In this document: positions 1 through 7,761 of the stretch, piece after piece
How positions within the stretch are numbered: position 1 is the stretch's first letter
Layout: every line of letters starts with the position of its first letter
Source: CAYFIW01 sp964500645
GTDB lineage: Bacteria; Chloroflexota; Dehalococcoidia; Lucifugimonadales; UBA826
Reading direction: 5' to 3'
NCBI GenBank assembly: GCA_964500645.1
Contig: CAZCOH010000063.1
Coordinates: 1 to 9,135, forward strand
Length of the DNA: 9,135 nt
Translations under genes and position numbers: made by a program
Notes under the pieces: generated by a model
Told to the model about the DNA's origin: nothing
Database searches by the model: none
Seen by the model: only the letters and a program-made list of their open reading frames with translations

Positions 1-34
1 CTCCTCTACAAGGTCAAAAAAGAATTTTTAATGA

Positions 35-52
35 TGTAACAATTAGTTAACA
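35..52. promoter_or_regulatory. Possible operator-like inverted repeat upstream of the first glutamine synthetase
   Basis: The sequence reads TGTAA-N8-TAACA, an inverted repeat of the form TGTWA-N8-TWACA, about 120 nt before the GS start. It resembles the TGTNA-N7-TNACA sites of the Bacillus nitrogen regulators GlnR and TnrA but has one extra spacer base. It also loosely resembles CRP-family sites. A CATAAT hexamer at 65-70 could be a -10 element, but I see no good -35 at the right distance, which would fit an activator-dependent promoter. The rest of 1-169 is AT-rich and shows no gene. The ribosome binding site AGGAG lies at 156-160. The regulatory role is inference, because short AT-rich inverted repeats arise easily by chance. 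Confidence 0.25.
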
Positions 53-169
53 ATCGACCTTTATCATAATAATAGTGGACGTCGACAGTGTATATAGAGT
101 TAAATGTTCACCCACTTGGTTTAAATGAATAGTATCTGAAGAGACGAATTTGTGTAGGAGATAGGTCAA

Positions 170-1603
170 ATGCCGAATGAAGCAGCAGAAATATTAAAAT
201 TAATGAAGGACAATGAATGCGATATTTTGGACCTCAAGTTCACGGATCTACCCGGAACTTGGCAGCATTTCTCAGTGCCCATAGGACAAGTAGACGACTC
301 ACTCGTCGAAAAAGGGGTAGGCTTTGACGGGTCCAGTATTAGAGGATTTCAGTCAATTGACGAATCCGACATGCTGATAGTACCTGATCCTTCAACCGCT
401 AAAGTGGATCCTTTCCACTCGGGAACTGTAACGTGTATCGCGGACATCAGAGACCCAATTACAAGTGAAAGCTACAGTCGTGATCCACGTAATATAGCCA
501 AGAAAGCAGAGAAGTATCTTCAGTCAACTGGATATGGTGACACCTCCTTCTGGGGACCCGAAGTAGAATTTTTTATTTTTGACTCAGTGCAATTTGATTA
601 CGGGTCCAATTTTGCGATGCATAAGGTCGATTCTGATGAAGGTATATGGAATTCAGGCGCGGCGACAATGCTTGATGGGCAAACCTTGAACAAAGGTTAC
701 CGTCCTAGGCACAAAGAAGGATATTTCCCAGCTTCCCCAGTTGACACAGCTCAAGAACTTCGCAGTGAAATGGTAAGGTCACTCGTAAATGACTTTGGGC
801 TTGTCATCGAGGCACAACATCATGAAGTGGCCACCGGGGGCCAGGCAGAAATAGACATGAAATATGACTCATTATTGAAAACCGCTGATTCAGTAATGAT
901 GTACAAATACGCTGTAAGAAATGTTGCGAAGAGACACGGAAAAGTGGTCACATTCATGCCAAAACCGTTGTTTGATGACAACGGAACTGGAATGCACACA
1001 CATCAATCTATATGGAAAGATGGGGTGCCATTATTCGCAGGAGATGAATACGCAGGCCTTTCAAAATTAGCACTGAATTACATTGGCGGATTAATTAAGC
1101 ACGGAAAGGCCCTCATGGCTCTCGCTGCTCCCACCACTAATTCATATAAGAGACTAACTCCAGGATTTGAGGCACCGACCATACTGGCACTGTCAGCCCG
1201 AAATAGGTCCGCGGCTTGCAGAATTCCGATGTATTTTGACGATCCAAAGGCAAAAAGAGTTGAGTTCAGGTCAGCTGATCCAACTTGCAACCCATATCTT
1301 ACTTTCTCAGCCATGTTGATGGCTGGTCTAGACGGAATAGAGAACGGGTATGAGCCAGGTGAACCTCTCCAACAAGATCTCTTCGAGCTATCAGCTGAGG
1401 AGACAGCGGCATTTCCTCAAGTCCCTGGAAGCTTAGAAGAAGCCTTGAAAGCTCTGGAAGATGATCACGAATTCCTCCTTAAAGGAGGGGTCTTTACAGA
1501 AGATGTTATAGAAAACTGGATAAAGTTCAAAACTGAAAACGACGTCGATCCAGTAAGACTGCGACCTCACCCGTATGAATTCTACCTTTCCTTCGACGCA
1601 TAG
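170..1603 (+). CDS. glnA: Type I glutamine synthetase, GSI-beta class, lacking the adenylylation tyrosine
   Basis: This cytosolic enzyme joins ammonium to glutamate with ATP to give glutamine. At 477 aa it matches the usual GSI length of about 470. The N-terminal beta-grasp domain ends near the GFDGSS latch (Asp53). The catalytic domain shows metal and substrate residues in PEVEFF (Glu131, Glu133), HHEVATGGQAE (Glu219, Glu227), NGTGMHTH (Asn271, His276) and the GFEAP flap (Glu334). The insertion around residues 140-185 (WNSG, NKGYRP, GYFP) is the GSI-beta hallmark. Where adenylylated enzymes have NLYDLP (Tyr397 in E. coli), this protein reads DLFELS with Phe405, so GlnE-type adenylylation there is not possible. 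The ATG is preceded by AGGAG nine bases upstream and an in-frame TAG at 155-157, so no earlier start exists. The gene appears to be transcribed alone, being followed by a long hairpin and a new promoter. Confidence 0.96.
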   Translation: MPNEAAEILKLMKDNECDILDLKFTDLPGTWQHFSVPIGQVDDSLVEKGVGFDGSSIRGFQSIDESDMLIVPDPSTAKVDPFHSGTVTCIADIRDPITSESYSRDPRNIAKKAEKYLQSTGYGDTSFWGPEVEFFIFDSVQFDYGSNFAMHKVDSDEGIWNSGAATMLDGQTLNKGYRPRHKEGYFPASPVDTAQELRSEMVRSLVNDFGLVIEAQHHEVATGGQAEIDMKYDSLLKTADSVMMYKYAVRNVAKRHGKVVTFMPKPLFDDNGTGMHTHQSIWKDGVPLFAGDEYAGLSKLALNYIGGLIKHGKALMALAAPTTNSYKRLTPGFEAPTILALSARNRSAACRIPMYFDDPKAKRVEFRSADPTCNPYLTFSAMLMAGLDGIENGYEPGEPLQQDLFELSAEETAAFPQVPGSLEEALKALEDDHEFLLKGGVFTEDVIENWIKFKTENDVDPVRLRPHPYEFYLSFDA

Positions 1604-1618
1604 GTTTTTATAAATACA

Positions 1619-1675
1619 TGAATAATGAAGGTGTCTGGTCGTTTTATTTAAACGACCAGACACCTTCATTATTCA
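1619..1675. terminator. Perfect 26-bp hairpin after the first GS gene, probable terminator or mRNA 3' end
   Basis: Bases 1619-1644 and 1650-1675 are exact reverse complements with a 5-nt loop (TATTT). The hairpin begins 16 nt after the GS stop codon. The stem has a GC-richer core (GGTGTCTGGTCG and its complement) and AT-rich ends. No T-run follows on the + strand, and only an AT-rich stretch follows on the - strand, so this is not a textbook intrinsic terminator. It could terminate by hairpin alone, protect or define the mRNA 3' end, or be an RNase III substrate. Its place between a stop codon and a new promoter favours a transcript boundary. Confidence 0.7.
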
Positions 1676-1699
1676 AAGGCAAATGGGCATAAGGAAAGT

Positions 1700-1728
1700 T
1701 TGACACTTTTTTCACAAACAAATAAAAT
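1700..1728 (+). promoter_or_regulatory. Strong sigma70-type promoter for the second GS-gltB-gltD operon
   Basis: A perfect -35 hexamer TTGACA (1700-1705) is followed after exactly 17 bp by TAAAAT (1723-1728), a 5-of-6 match to the -10 consensus. Transcription would start near 1735, giving a leader of about 100 nt before the ATG at 1838. The promoter begins 25 nt after the hairpin, so the second GS and the GOGAT genes can be transcribed independently of the first GS. The match is read directly from the sequence; activity is inferred. Confidence 0.7.
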
Positions 1729-1734
1729 TTCGCT

Positions 1735-1837
1735 CCTGAATGTTGAGGAAATAGCCTGCAAAAATCTTCTGAACTATGTCTTAGCAGGGGGACTACAAGC
1801 CAAAAGGTCTCATGAAGGACCCAAGGAAGGCCTTTAG
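1735..1837 (+). promoter_or_regulatory. Leader of the second GS mRNA with possible alternative hairpins near the ribosome binding site
   Basis: About 100 nt separate the predicted transcription start from the ATG. Complementary short segments are visible: CCTGC (1755-1759) with GCAGG (1784-1788), GGTC (1806-1809) with GACC (1818-1821), and AAAGG (1803-1807) with CCTTT (1831-1835). The last two compete for the same bases, and the AAAGG/CCTTT pairing would enclose the Shine-Dalgarno AAGGAAGG (1823-1830). A palindrome AAGGCCTT (1827-1834) overlaps it too. I do not recognise a known riboswitch. Stems of four or five pairs are weak evidence, so regulation by the leader is speculative; the Shine-Dalgarno site itself is clear, 7 nt before the ATG. 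Confidence 0.35.
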
Positions 1838-3175
1838 ATGTTGGAACGCAACAGTGAAGCAGTCGAATATGCCCTTCACGAAGCGAGAGACAACGATGTC
1901 AAATTTATACGCCTATGGTTTACAGATATCTTAGGAAATATCAAAGGCTTCGCTATAACAGTTGACGAGCTTCACAATGCCCTGACCCGTGGGATGGGGT
2001 TTGATGGTTCTTCCATAGAAGGCTATGCGAGATCAGATGAAAGAGATCTCTACGCTCTTCCTGACCCGACTACCTTCAATGTTCTTCCCTGGAGACCCAA
2101 AACCAATGCGGTAGCCAGAATGTTTTGCGACATAGTAACACCGGATGAGAAACCGTTCGAGGGTGACCCTAGAAATGTCCTACGCAGAAACCTAAAAAGA
2201 GCTGCGGACCAAGGGTACACGTATTATGTCGCTCCTGAAATAGAATATTTCTATTTTAAAGATGAGAAAAACACCGATTTCTTAGATTCAAGCGAGTATT
2301 TCGATCAGATCACGCCTAATCCAGGAACAGATCTGAGACGAGAAACCGTTCTTACTTTAGAGGAATTGGGGATTCCTGTTGAATCCAGTCATCACGAGGC
2401 AGCTCCTAGCCAACATGAAATAGACCTAAGACACACAGACGCATTAACCATGGCCGACACAGTTATGACTTATAAGTTAGTGGTCAAAGAAATCGCATCT
2501 AGCCATGGGTATTTCGCTTCATTTATGCCAAAACCTGCACCAGGAATAAATGGAAACGGAATGCACACACATATGTCGCTATCAAATGGGGACGACAATA
2601 TGTTCTATGGAGAGAAAGAAACTCATCGCCTGTCCAAAACAGGACGGCAATTCTGTGCTGGCCTTTTGAAGCATGCCAGAGAAATAACTCTTGTCACTAA
2701 TCAATGGGTTAATTCATACAAGAGGTTAGTGCCGAGCTACGAAGCACCAACCTACATCACATGGGCAGAGGTCAACAGATCTGATCTTATTAGAATACCC
2801 TCATACAAACCGGGGAGAGAATCCTCAAGAAGAATAGAATATAGAGCACCTGATCCAGCCTGTAATCCGTACCTTGCATTCAGTGTTATGTTATGTGCAG
2901 GTTTGGAAGGAATAGAAAAAGAATATGAGTTGCCAGAGTCGATGGACAAAAGTGCCCATGACATGACCAAAGCTGAACTCAAAGAATTGGGTATTGAATC
3001 ACTCCCAGGTAACCTTTGGGAAGCAATTCAAGTGACTGAAAAAAGTGATCTCGTTAAAGAGGCACTAGGCGAAAGCGTTTTTCATAGCTTTATAGAAAAT
3101 AAAAAGATTGAGTGGGACAGATACAACGGCCAGATTTCTCAGTACGAACTGGACAGGTATCTACCGACCCTATAA
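1838..3175 (+). CDS. glnA: Type I glutamine synthetase, GSI-alpha class
   Basis: This is a second cytosolic GS, 445 aa, the length of Bacillus-type GSI-alpha enzymes. It shows the latch GFDGSS (Asp56), PEIEYF (Glu134, Glu136), HHEAAPSQHE (Glu187, Glu194), NGNGMHTH (Asn238, His243), NSYKRLVP and the flap PSYEAP (Glu302). It lacks both the GSI-beta insertion and the adenylylation loop. Arg65, in IEGYARSDERD, aligns with Arg62 of B. subtilis GS, a residue tied to glutamine feedback inhibition; the first GS has no Arg there. The ATG follows a strong AAGGAAGG site and is immediately preceded by an in-frame TAG, fixing the start. The gene heads a likely operon, with gltB 20 nt downstream. It is clearly a distinct paralogue of the upstream gene rather than a recent duplicate. 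Family members acting on other amines exist, but the complete GS motifs and GOGAT linkage favour true GS. Confidence 0.93.
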   Translation: MLERNSEAVEYALHEARDNDVKFIRLWFTDILGNIKGFAITVDELHNALTRGMGFDGSSIEGYARSDERDLYALPDPTTFNVLPWRPKTNAVARMFCDIVTPDEKPFEGDPRNVLRRNLKRAADQGYTYYVAPEIEYFYFKDEKNTDFLDSSEYFDQITPNPGTDLRRETVLTLEELGIPVESSHHEAAPSQHEIDLRHTDALTMADTVMTYKLVVKEIASSHGYFASFMPKPAPGINGNGMHTHMSLSNGDDNMFYGEKETHRLSKTGRQFCAGLLKHAREITLVTNQWVNSYKRLVPSYEAPTYITWAEVNRSDLIRIPSYKPGRESSRRIEYRAPDPACNPYLAFSVMLCAGLEGIEKEYELPESMDKSAHDMTKAELKELGIESLPGNLWEAIQVTEKSDLVKEALGESVFHSFIENKKIEWDRYNGQISQYELDRYLPTL

Positions 3176-3195
3176 CGGAGATTAAATAAACTTAA

Positions 3196-6100
3196 ATGAA
3201 GCAGCCTTACGAACATCCTGATCTTCCAAAACCAACCAAACAAGGCCTATACGACCCAAGGTTTGAACACGACGCCTGCGGGGTTGGTATGGTGGCTAAT
3301 ATCAAGGGCGAAAAATCTCATAGAATTGTGTCACAGGGGCTTGAGGCGCTAGCAAATTTAGGTCACAGGGGAGCTGCTGGCGCAGATCCAGAAACAGGCG
3401 ACGGTGCAGGAATTTTAATTCAAATGCCGGACAAATTTTTCAGGTTAGAGGCAGACAGTTGGGACACAGATTTACCAATTGTGGGTAAGTACGGAGTTGG
3501 CATGACTTTCCTGCCCATAGACGAACAGATTTCAAATACATGTGAAAAGATAATAGAAAAATGCGTGAAAGACGAAGGTATGGAACTGTTTCAATGGAGG
3601 ACGGTACCTGTTGATTCGTCGAAAATCGGAATTCTAGCAAATCAATCAAGACCGCAAATTAAGCAATTTTTTGTCCAAACAACAAATGAAGCTGGTGAAA
3701 ATGATTTTGAAATCAAGCTATTTATTCTCAGACGTGTTATTGAGAAAGCTATTGCAGAAGCTATACCTTCTGAGTTAGAGGAAGATTTTTACATATGCTC
3801 GTTATCAAGCAACAAAATTGTGTACAAGGGCCTAGTGATGGCTCACCAACTAGAAGATTTTTACAAAGATCTTGGTGATGCAGATTTTCAAAGTTCCTTT
3901 TCCTTAGTACATTCACGGTTTAGTACTAACACTCTAGGTACATGGAAGCTAGCCCACCCATATAGATTCGCAATACACAATGGAGAAATTAACACCCACC
4001 GTGGCAACGTCAACTGGATGTCATCTAGGGAAAAGGCTTTCAAATCTGACCAATTGGGTAAAGATTTAGAAAAACTGGTTCCTATAATTAGACCAGAACA
4101 AAGTGACACAGCCTCTTTGGACAATGCATTAGAGCTACTTTTAGCGACGGGAAGAACAATAGAACATTCCATGATGATGTTGATACCAGAGGCATGGGGT
4201 GACCATATTCCGATGGATCAAAACAAAAAGGACTTCTATGAATACCACGCCAGTATGATGGAACCCTGGGATGGCCCTGCTCTAGTCATTGGCACAGATG
4301 GTAAAAAAGTTTGCGCTGTCCTCGATAGAAACGGATTAAGGCCATGTAGATATCTGGTGACGAGTGATGACTTGCTAGTTATGGCTTCGGAGACTGGAGT
4401 CATAGACATACCCGCTGACAAAATTCTTTTCAAAGAGAGAATATATCCCGGACGTATGTTCTTGCTAGATACTGAAAAGGGAGAAATTGTTAACGATAAC
4501 GACTTAAAAACATCTCTGTCCAACCAAAAACCATATGGTGACTGGCTATCTGAAAACAGAGTATTTTTGGATGACCTACCACCAGCCAAGGCATTACCTA
4601 GTGATTCACCAAATACACTAACTCAGAGACAAAATACGTTTGGATATACACTAGAAGACTTCCGAATAATAATGGAACCCATGGCTATCAATGCTTATGA
4701 ACCGACCGGTTCAATGGGTAATGATGTTCCACTAGCTTTTCTTTCAGACAAGAATCCGATCTTATTCAATTACTTTAAACAGTTGTTTGCACAAGTCAGT
4801 AACCCTCCTCTTGATGCTATTAGGGAAGAATTAGTGACTTCACTAAGAGCAACCATCGGAGAAGAGAAAAATCTTTTTTCAGAAACCCCCGAACATTGTC
4901 GGCAAATAACTCTGAAAAGGCCTGTTATTGACAACTATGAACTTGCGAAAATAAAGCAATGTGATCTCAATGGTTTGTCTTCTAAGACCATAGACATACT
5001 TTTCAACCCAAACGAGGACAACGGACTTGAGACAGCAATGGAGACAATCCGTTCCGAAGCTTCACTCGCTATACAAAAGGGAGCTAATGTCATAATTTTG
5101 TCGGACCGCGGCATTGACAAAAACCATGCTCCAATTCCAAGTCTCTTAGCAACATCAGGTGTTCATCACCATCTGATCAGAGAAGGCGTCAGAAACAAAG
5201 TTGGAATTGTAATAGAAACAGGTGAAGCAAGAGAAGTAACGCACTTCGGCTTGCTTGTCGGCTTTGGAGCAGGAGCAATAAACCCGTATTTAGCATTTGA
5301 AACCTTAACGAGCCAAATTCGGAATGAAGAATACCCTATAAATATAGAACCAAAACAAGCTATAGAAAATTTTCTTGTAGCCTCTCAGAAGGGCGTATTG
5401 AAAATAATGTCCAAGATGGGTATCTCCACGATACAAAGTTACAGAGGCGCACAAATATTTGAAGCCGTCGGATTAAATCAAACCCTAGTTGAAGAATATT
5501 TCGCCGGTACGCCTTCCAGAGTCGGGGGGATAGGGATCAAAGAACTTCAAGCTGAAGCCGTGGCGCGTCACTCTATTGGATTTGGAAATGTAAAATCAGA
5601 AAGAAATGTTGATGGCGCTCTTGAAATAGAACCCGGAGGACAGTATCAATGGCGGCGCGATGGCGAATTCCATATGTGGAACCCAAAAACTATATCGTCC
5701 CTACAGCACGCTGTAAAAACTAACAACTGGAACTCATATGAAGAGTTCGCAAAACACGTAGACGATGAAAGTAGACGATTAAGTACAATAAGGGGATTAT
5801 TGGATTTTAAAAAATCCGACAATTCTATTGCAATCGAAGAAGTCGAACCAGCCTCAGAAATAGTAAAACGTTTCGCCACCGGAGCAATATCACTGGGTTC
5901 TATAAGTAGAGAAGCTCACGAAACCATGGCAATCGCTATGAACCGTATCCAGGCACGGAGTAACACGGGTGAAGGTGGGGAAGATTCTGCACGATACATT
6001 CTCGATAATAATGGCGACTCCAGGAACAGTGCCGTGAAACAGGTCGCCTCTGGTAGGTTCGGTGTAACAATAAATTATTTATCTAAGGCAAAAGACCTAC

Positions 6101-7740
6101 AGATAAAAATGGCCCAAGGAGCAAAACCTGGGGAAGGCGGACAATTACCCGGCCACAAAGTTGACGAATATATAGGCGGAGTGAGAAATTCCACACCCGG
6201 AGTAGAGCTGATATCCCCGCCTCCACACCATGATATTTATTCAATTGAAGATCTCGCACAACTTATTCATGACCTGAAAAGCTCAAACCCGAGTGCGCGT
6301 GTTCACGTAAAACTTGTGGCAGAGTCTGGAGTTGGAACGATTGCGGCAGGAGTTTCTAAAGGCCACGGAGATGTCGTTCTTATAAGTGGTCACAGTGGTG
6401 GAACAGGAGCATCACCAGAATCATCAATCAAACACGCAGGACTACCGTGGGAGCTTGGGGTAGCAGAAACACAACAGGTCCTAGTGATGAACGATCTAAG
6501 AGGGCGCATAGTAGTTCAAACAGACGGGCAAATTAAAACTGGTCGTGACGTTGCTATAGCTTGCCTACTCGGAGCCGAAGAATTTGGTCTAGCAACAGGA
6601 CCGTTAATATCTATGGGATGCATAATGCTAAGGAAATGCCATCTCAATACCTGTTCCGTGGGAATCGCAACACAAGATCCTGAGCTCCGAAAAAAATTTG
6701 CAGGTCAACCTGAACACGTCATTAATTACTTCTTTTTTATCGCCGAACATTTGAGACAAATCATGGCTAATTTAGGGCTTAAAACAATTAATGACATGGT
6801 CGGAAGAGTAGATTTGCTGGATGGTAGAACTGCGATAGATCATTGGAAAACCAAGGGATTAGAGTTATCTAATCTACTCCACATGCCCGATGTTCCTGCA
6901 GGTGTTGCTCGTCACCGTATCACAGACCAGGACCACGGCCTTGATGAAGCCATAGACAACGATCTGATCAAAGAGGCAGAAAACGCAATAAAGAAAGCCT
7001 CGAAAGTAAGCATAAAGAGAACTATAAATAATTCTCACAGGACGCTAGGAACCACCTTAAGCCATGAAGTAGCAAAATTGTACGGTGATGAAGGGCTACC
7101 AGACGAAACCATAAATCTCGACTTGGAAGGCTCAGGAGGACAGAGTTTTGCGGCATTTCTTAGCAAAGGAATCACTATTGACCTTAAAGGTGACGCTAAC
7201 GATTACTTCTGCAAAGGTCTTTCAGGAGGACGAGTGATTATAAAGCCGCAAAGTCAGGCTAATTTTGTTCCAGAAGAGAACATAATTATTGGCAATGTGG
7301 CCTTATATGGAGCTACAGGAGGTCAAACATTCATCAGGGGAATTGCAGGTGAACGCTTTGCAGTCAGAAATAGTGGAGCTGAGGCGGTTGTGGAGGGAGT
7401 AGGTGACCATGGTTGTGAGTATATGACAAGAGGAAAAGTGGTGATACTCGGACCCACCGGAAGAAATTTTGCTGCAGGCATGAGTGGAGGAGAAGCATAT
7501 GTACTCGACGAATCAGGAGAATTTGAATCTCTCTGTAATAAAGGAATGGTGGACTTAGATCCTGTAGTGGAACATGATGATGTCCAAAATTTAAAAAGAT
7601 TAATAGAAACACATAGAAGTCACACCGAAAGTAAAAACGCAAAAAGAATATTAGAAAACTGGGATGAATATCTGGATAAGTTTATAAAAGTTATGCCAAG
7701 GGACTACAAGCGTGTCCTTGCTGAAGAAAAATCTCATTAG
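3196..7740 (+). CDS. gltB: Glutamate synthase (NADPH-type) large subunit
   Basis: GltB, 1514 aa and full length, hydrolyses glutamine and transfers the ammonia through an internal tunnel to 2-oxoglutarate at FMN. Domains in order: a 27-residue propeptide, then Cys28 (DACGVG), the expected N-terminal nucleophile of the class II amidotransferase domain (to about 440; HRGAAGADPETGDGAG and HNGEINT at 261-267); the central domain from about 482 (FGYTLEDFR, EPTGSMGND); the FMN/2-oxoglutarate synthase domain, about 800-1240, with KPGEGGQLPG (977-986), GHSGGTGASP (1065-1074) and the 3Fe-4S cysteines 1142, 1148 and 1153 (C-x5-C-x4-C); and a C-terminal GXGXG beta-helix, about 1313-1438. An in-frame TAA directly before the ATG and the need to keep Cys28 fix the start. 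The nearest Shine-Dalgarno match, GGAG at 3177-3180, is unusually far away (15 nt), so translation may be coupled to the GS gene. GltD provides electrons. Confidence 0.97.
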   Translation: MKQPYEHPDLPKPTKQGLYDPRFEHDACGVGMVANIKGEKSHRIVSQGLEALANLGHRGAAGADPETGDGAGILIQMPDKFFRLEADSWDTDLPIVGKYGVGMTFLPIDEQISNTCEKIIEKCVKDEGMELFQWRTVPVDSSKIGILANQSRPQIKQFFVQTTNEAGENDFEIKLFILRRVIEKAIAEAIPSELEEDFYICSLSSNKIVYKGLVMAHQLEDFYKDLGDADFQSSFSLVHSRFSTNTLGTWKLAHPYRFAIHNGEINTHRGNVNWMSSREKAFKSDQLGKDLEKLVPIIRPEQSDTASLDNALELLLATGRTIEHSMMMLIPEAWGDHIPMDQNKKDFYEYHASMMEPWDGPALVIGTDGKKVCAVLDRNGLRPCRYLVTSDDLLVMASETGVIDIPADKILFKERIYPGRMFLLDTEKGEIVNDNDLKTSLSNQKPYGDWLSENRVFLDDLPPAKALPSDSPNTLTQRQNTFGYTLEDFRIIMEPMAINAYEPTGSMGNDVPLAFLSDKNPILFNYFKQLFAQVSNPPLDAIREELVTSLRATIGEEKNLFSETPEHCRQITLKRPVIDNYELAKIKQCDLNGLSSKTIDILFNPNEDNGLETAMETIRSEASLAIQKGANVIILSDRGIDKNHAPIPSLLATSGVHHHLIREGVRNKVGIVIETGEAREVTHFGLLVGFGAGAINPYLAFETLTSQIRNEEYPINIEPKQAIENFLVASQKGVLKIMSKMGISTIQSYRGAQIFEAVGLNQTLVEEYFAGTPSRVGGIGIKELQAEAVARHSIGFGNVKSERNVDGALEIEPGGQYQWRRDGEFHMWNPKTISSLQHAVKTNNWNSYEEFAKHVDDESRRLSTIRGLLDFKKSDNSIAIEEVEPASEIVKRFATGAISLGSISREAHETMAIAMNRIQARSNTGEGGEDSARYILDNNGDSRNSAVKQVASGRFGVTINYLSKAKDLQIKMAQGAKPGEGGQLPGHKVDEYIGGVRNSTPGVELISPPPHHDIYSIEDLAQLIHDLKSSNPSARVHVKLVAESGVGTIAAGVSKGHGDVVLISGHSGGTGASPESSIKHAGLPWELGVAETQQVLVMNDLRGRIVVQTDGQIKTGRDVAIACLLGAEEFGLATGPLISMGCIMLRKCHLNTCSVGIATQDPELRKKFAGQPEHVINYFFFIAEHLRQIMANLGLKTINDMVGRVDLLDGRTAIDHWKTKGLELSNLLHMPDVPAGVARHRITDQDHGLDEAIDNDLIKEAENAIKKASKVSIKRTINNSHRTLGTTLSHEVAKLYGDEGLPDETINLDLEGSGGQSFAAFLSKGITIDLKGDANDYFCKGLSGGRVIIKPQSQANFVPEENIIIGNVALYGATGGQTFIRGIAGERFAVRNSGAEAVVEGVGDHGCEYMTRGKVVILGPTGRNFAAGMSGGEAYVLDESGEFESLCNKGMVDLDPVVEHDDVQNLKRLIETHRSHTESKNAKRILENWDEYLDKFIKVMPRDYKRVLAEEKSH

Positions 7741-7761
7741 AAAACGAGGCAATATCAATTA

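Noticed and set aside
1433..1669. Open frame on the - strand that starts in the intergenic hairpin
   Set aside because: Most of it is antisense to the conserved GS C-terminus, and its start lies in the hairpin stem with no convincing ribosome binding site.
1740..1754. Tiny leader ORF (ATG plus three codons and a stop)
   Set aside because: It has no Shine-Dalgarno site, sits almost at the predicted transcription start and is too short to distinguish from chance.
1735..1837. Glutamine riboswitch ahead of the second GS
   Set aside because: A GAAGGA segment is present, but the conserved GGAAGUAGG-like core and the closing stem of the known glutamine aptamer are not visible, so the assignment is not supported.
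1812..1934. Alternative ATG at 1812 opening a 40-codon frame overlapping the second GS start
   Set aside because: It is out of frame with the GS gene, has no good ribosome binding site and no recognisable product.
7364..7642. Open frame of 92 codons on the - strand inside gltB
   Set aside because: It lies wholly opposite the conserved GXGXG domain and C-terminal end of gltB, and its translation shows no recognisable domain, so it is a shadow of the real gene. The same applies to the other - strand frames opposite both GS genes, gltB and gltD.
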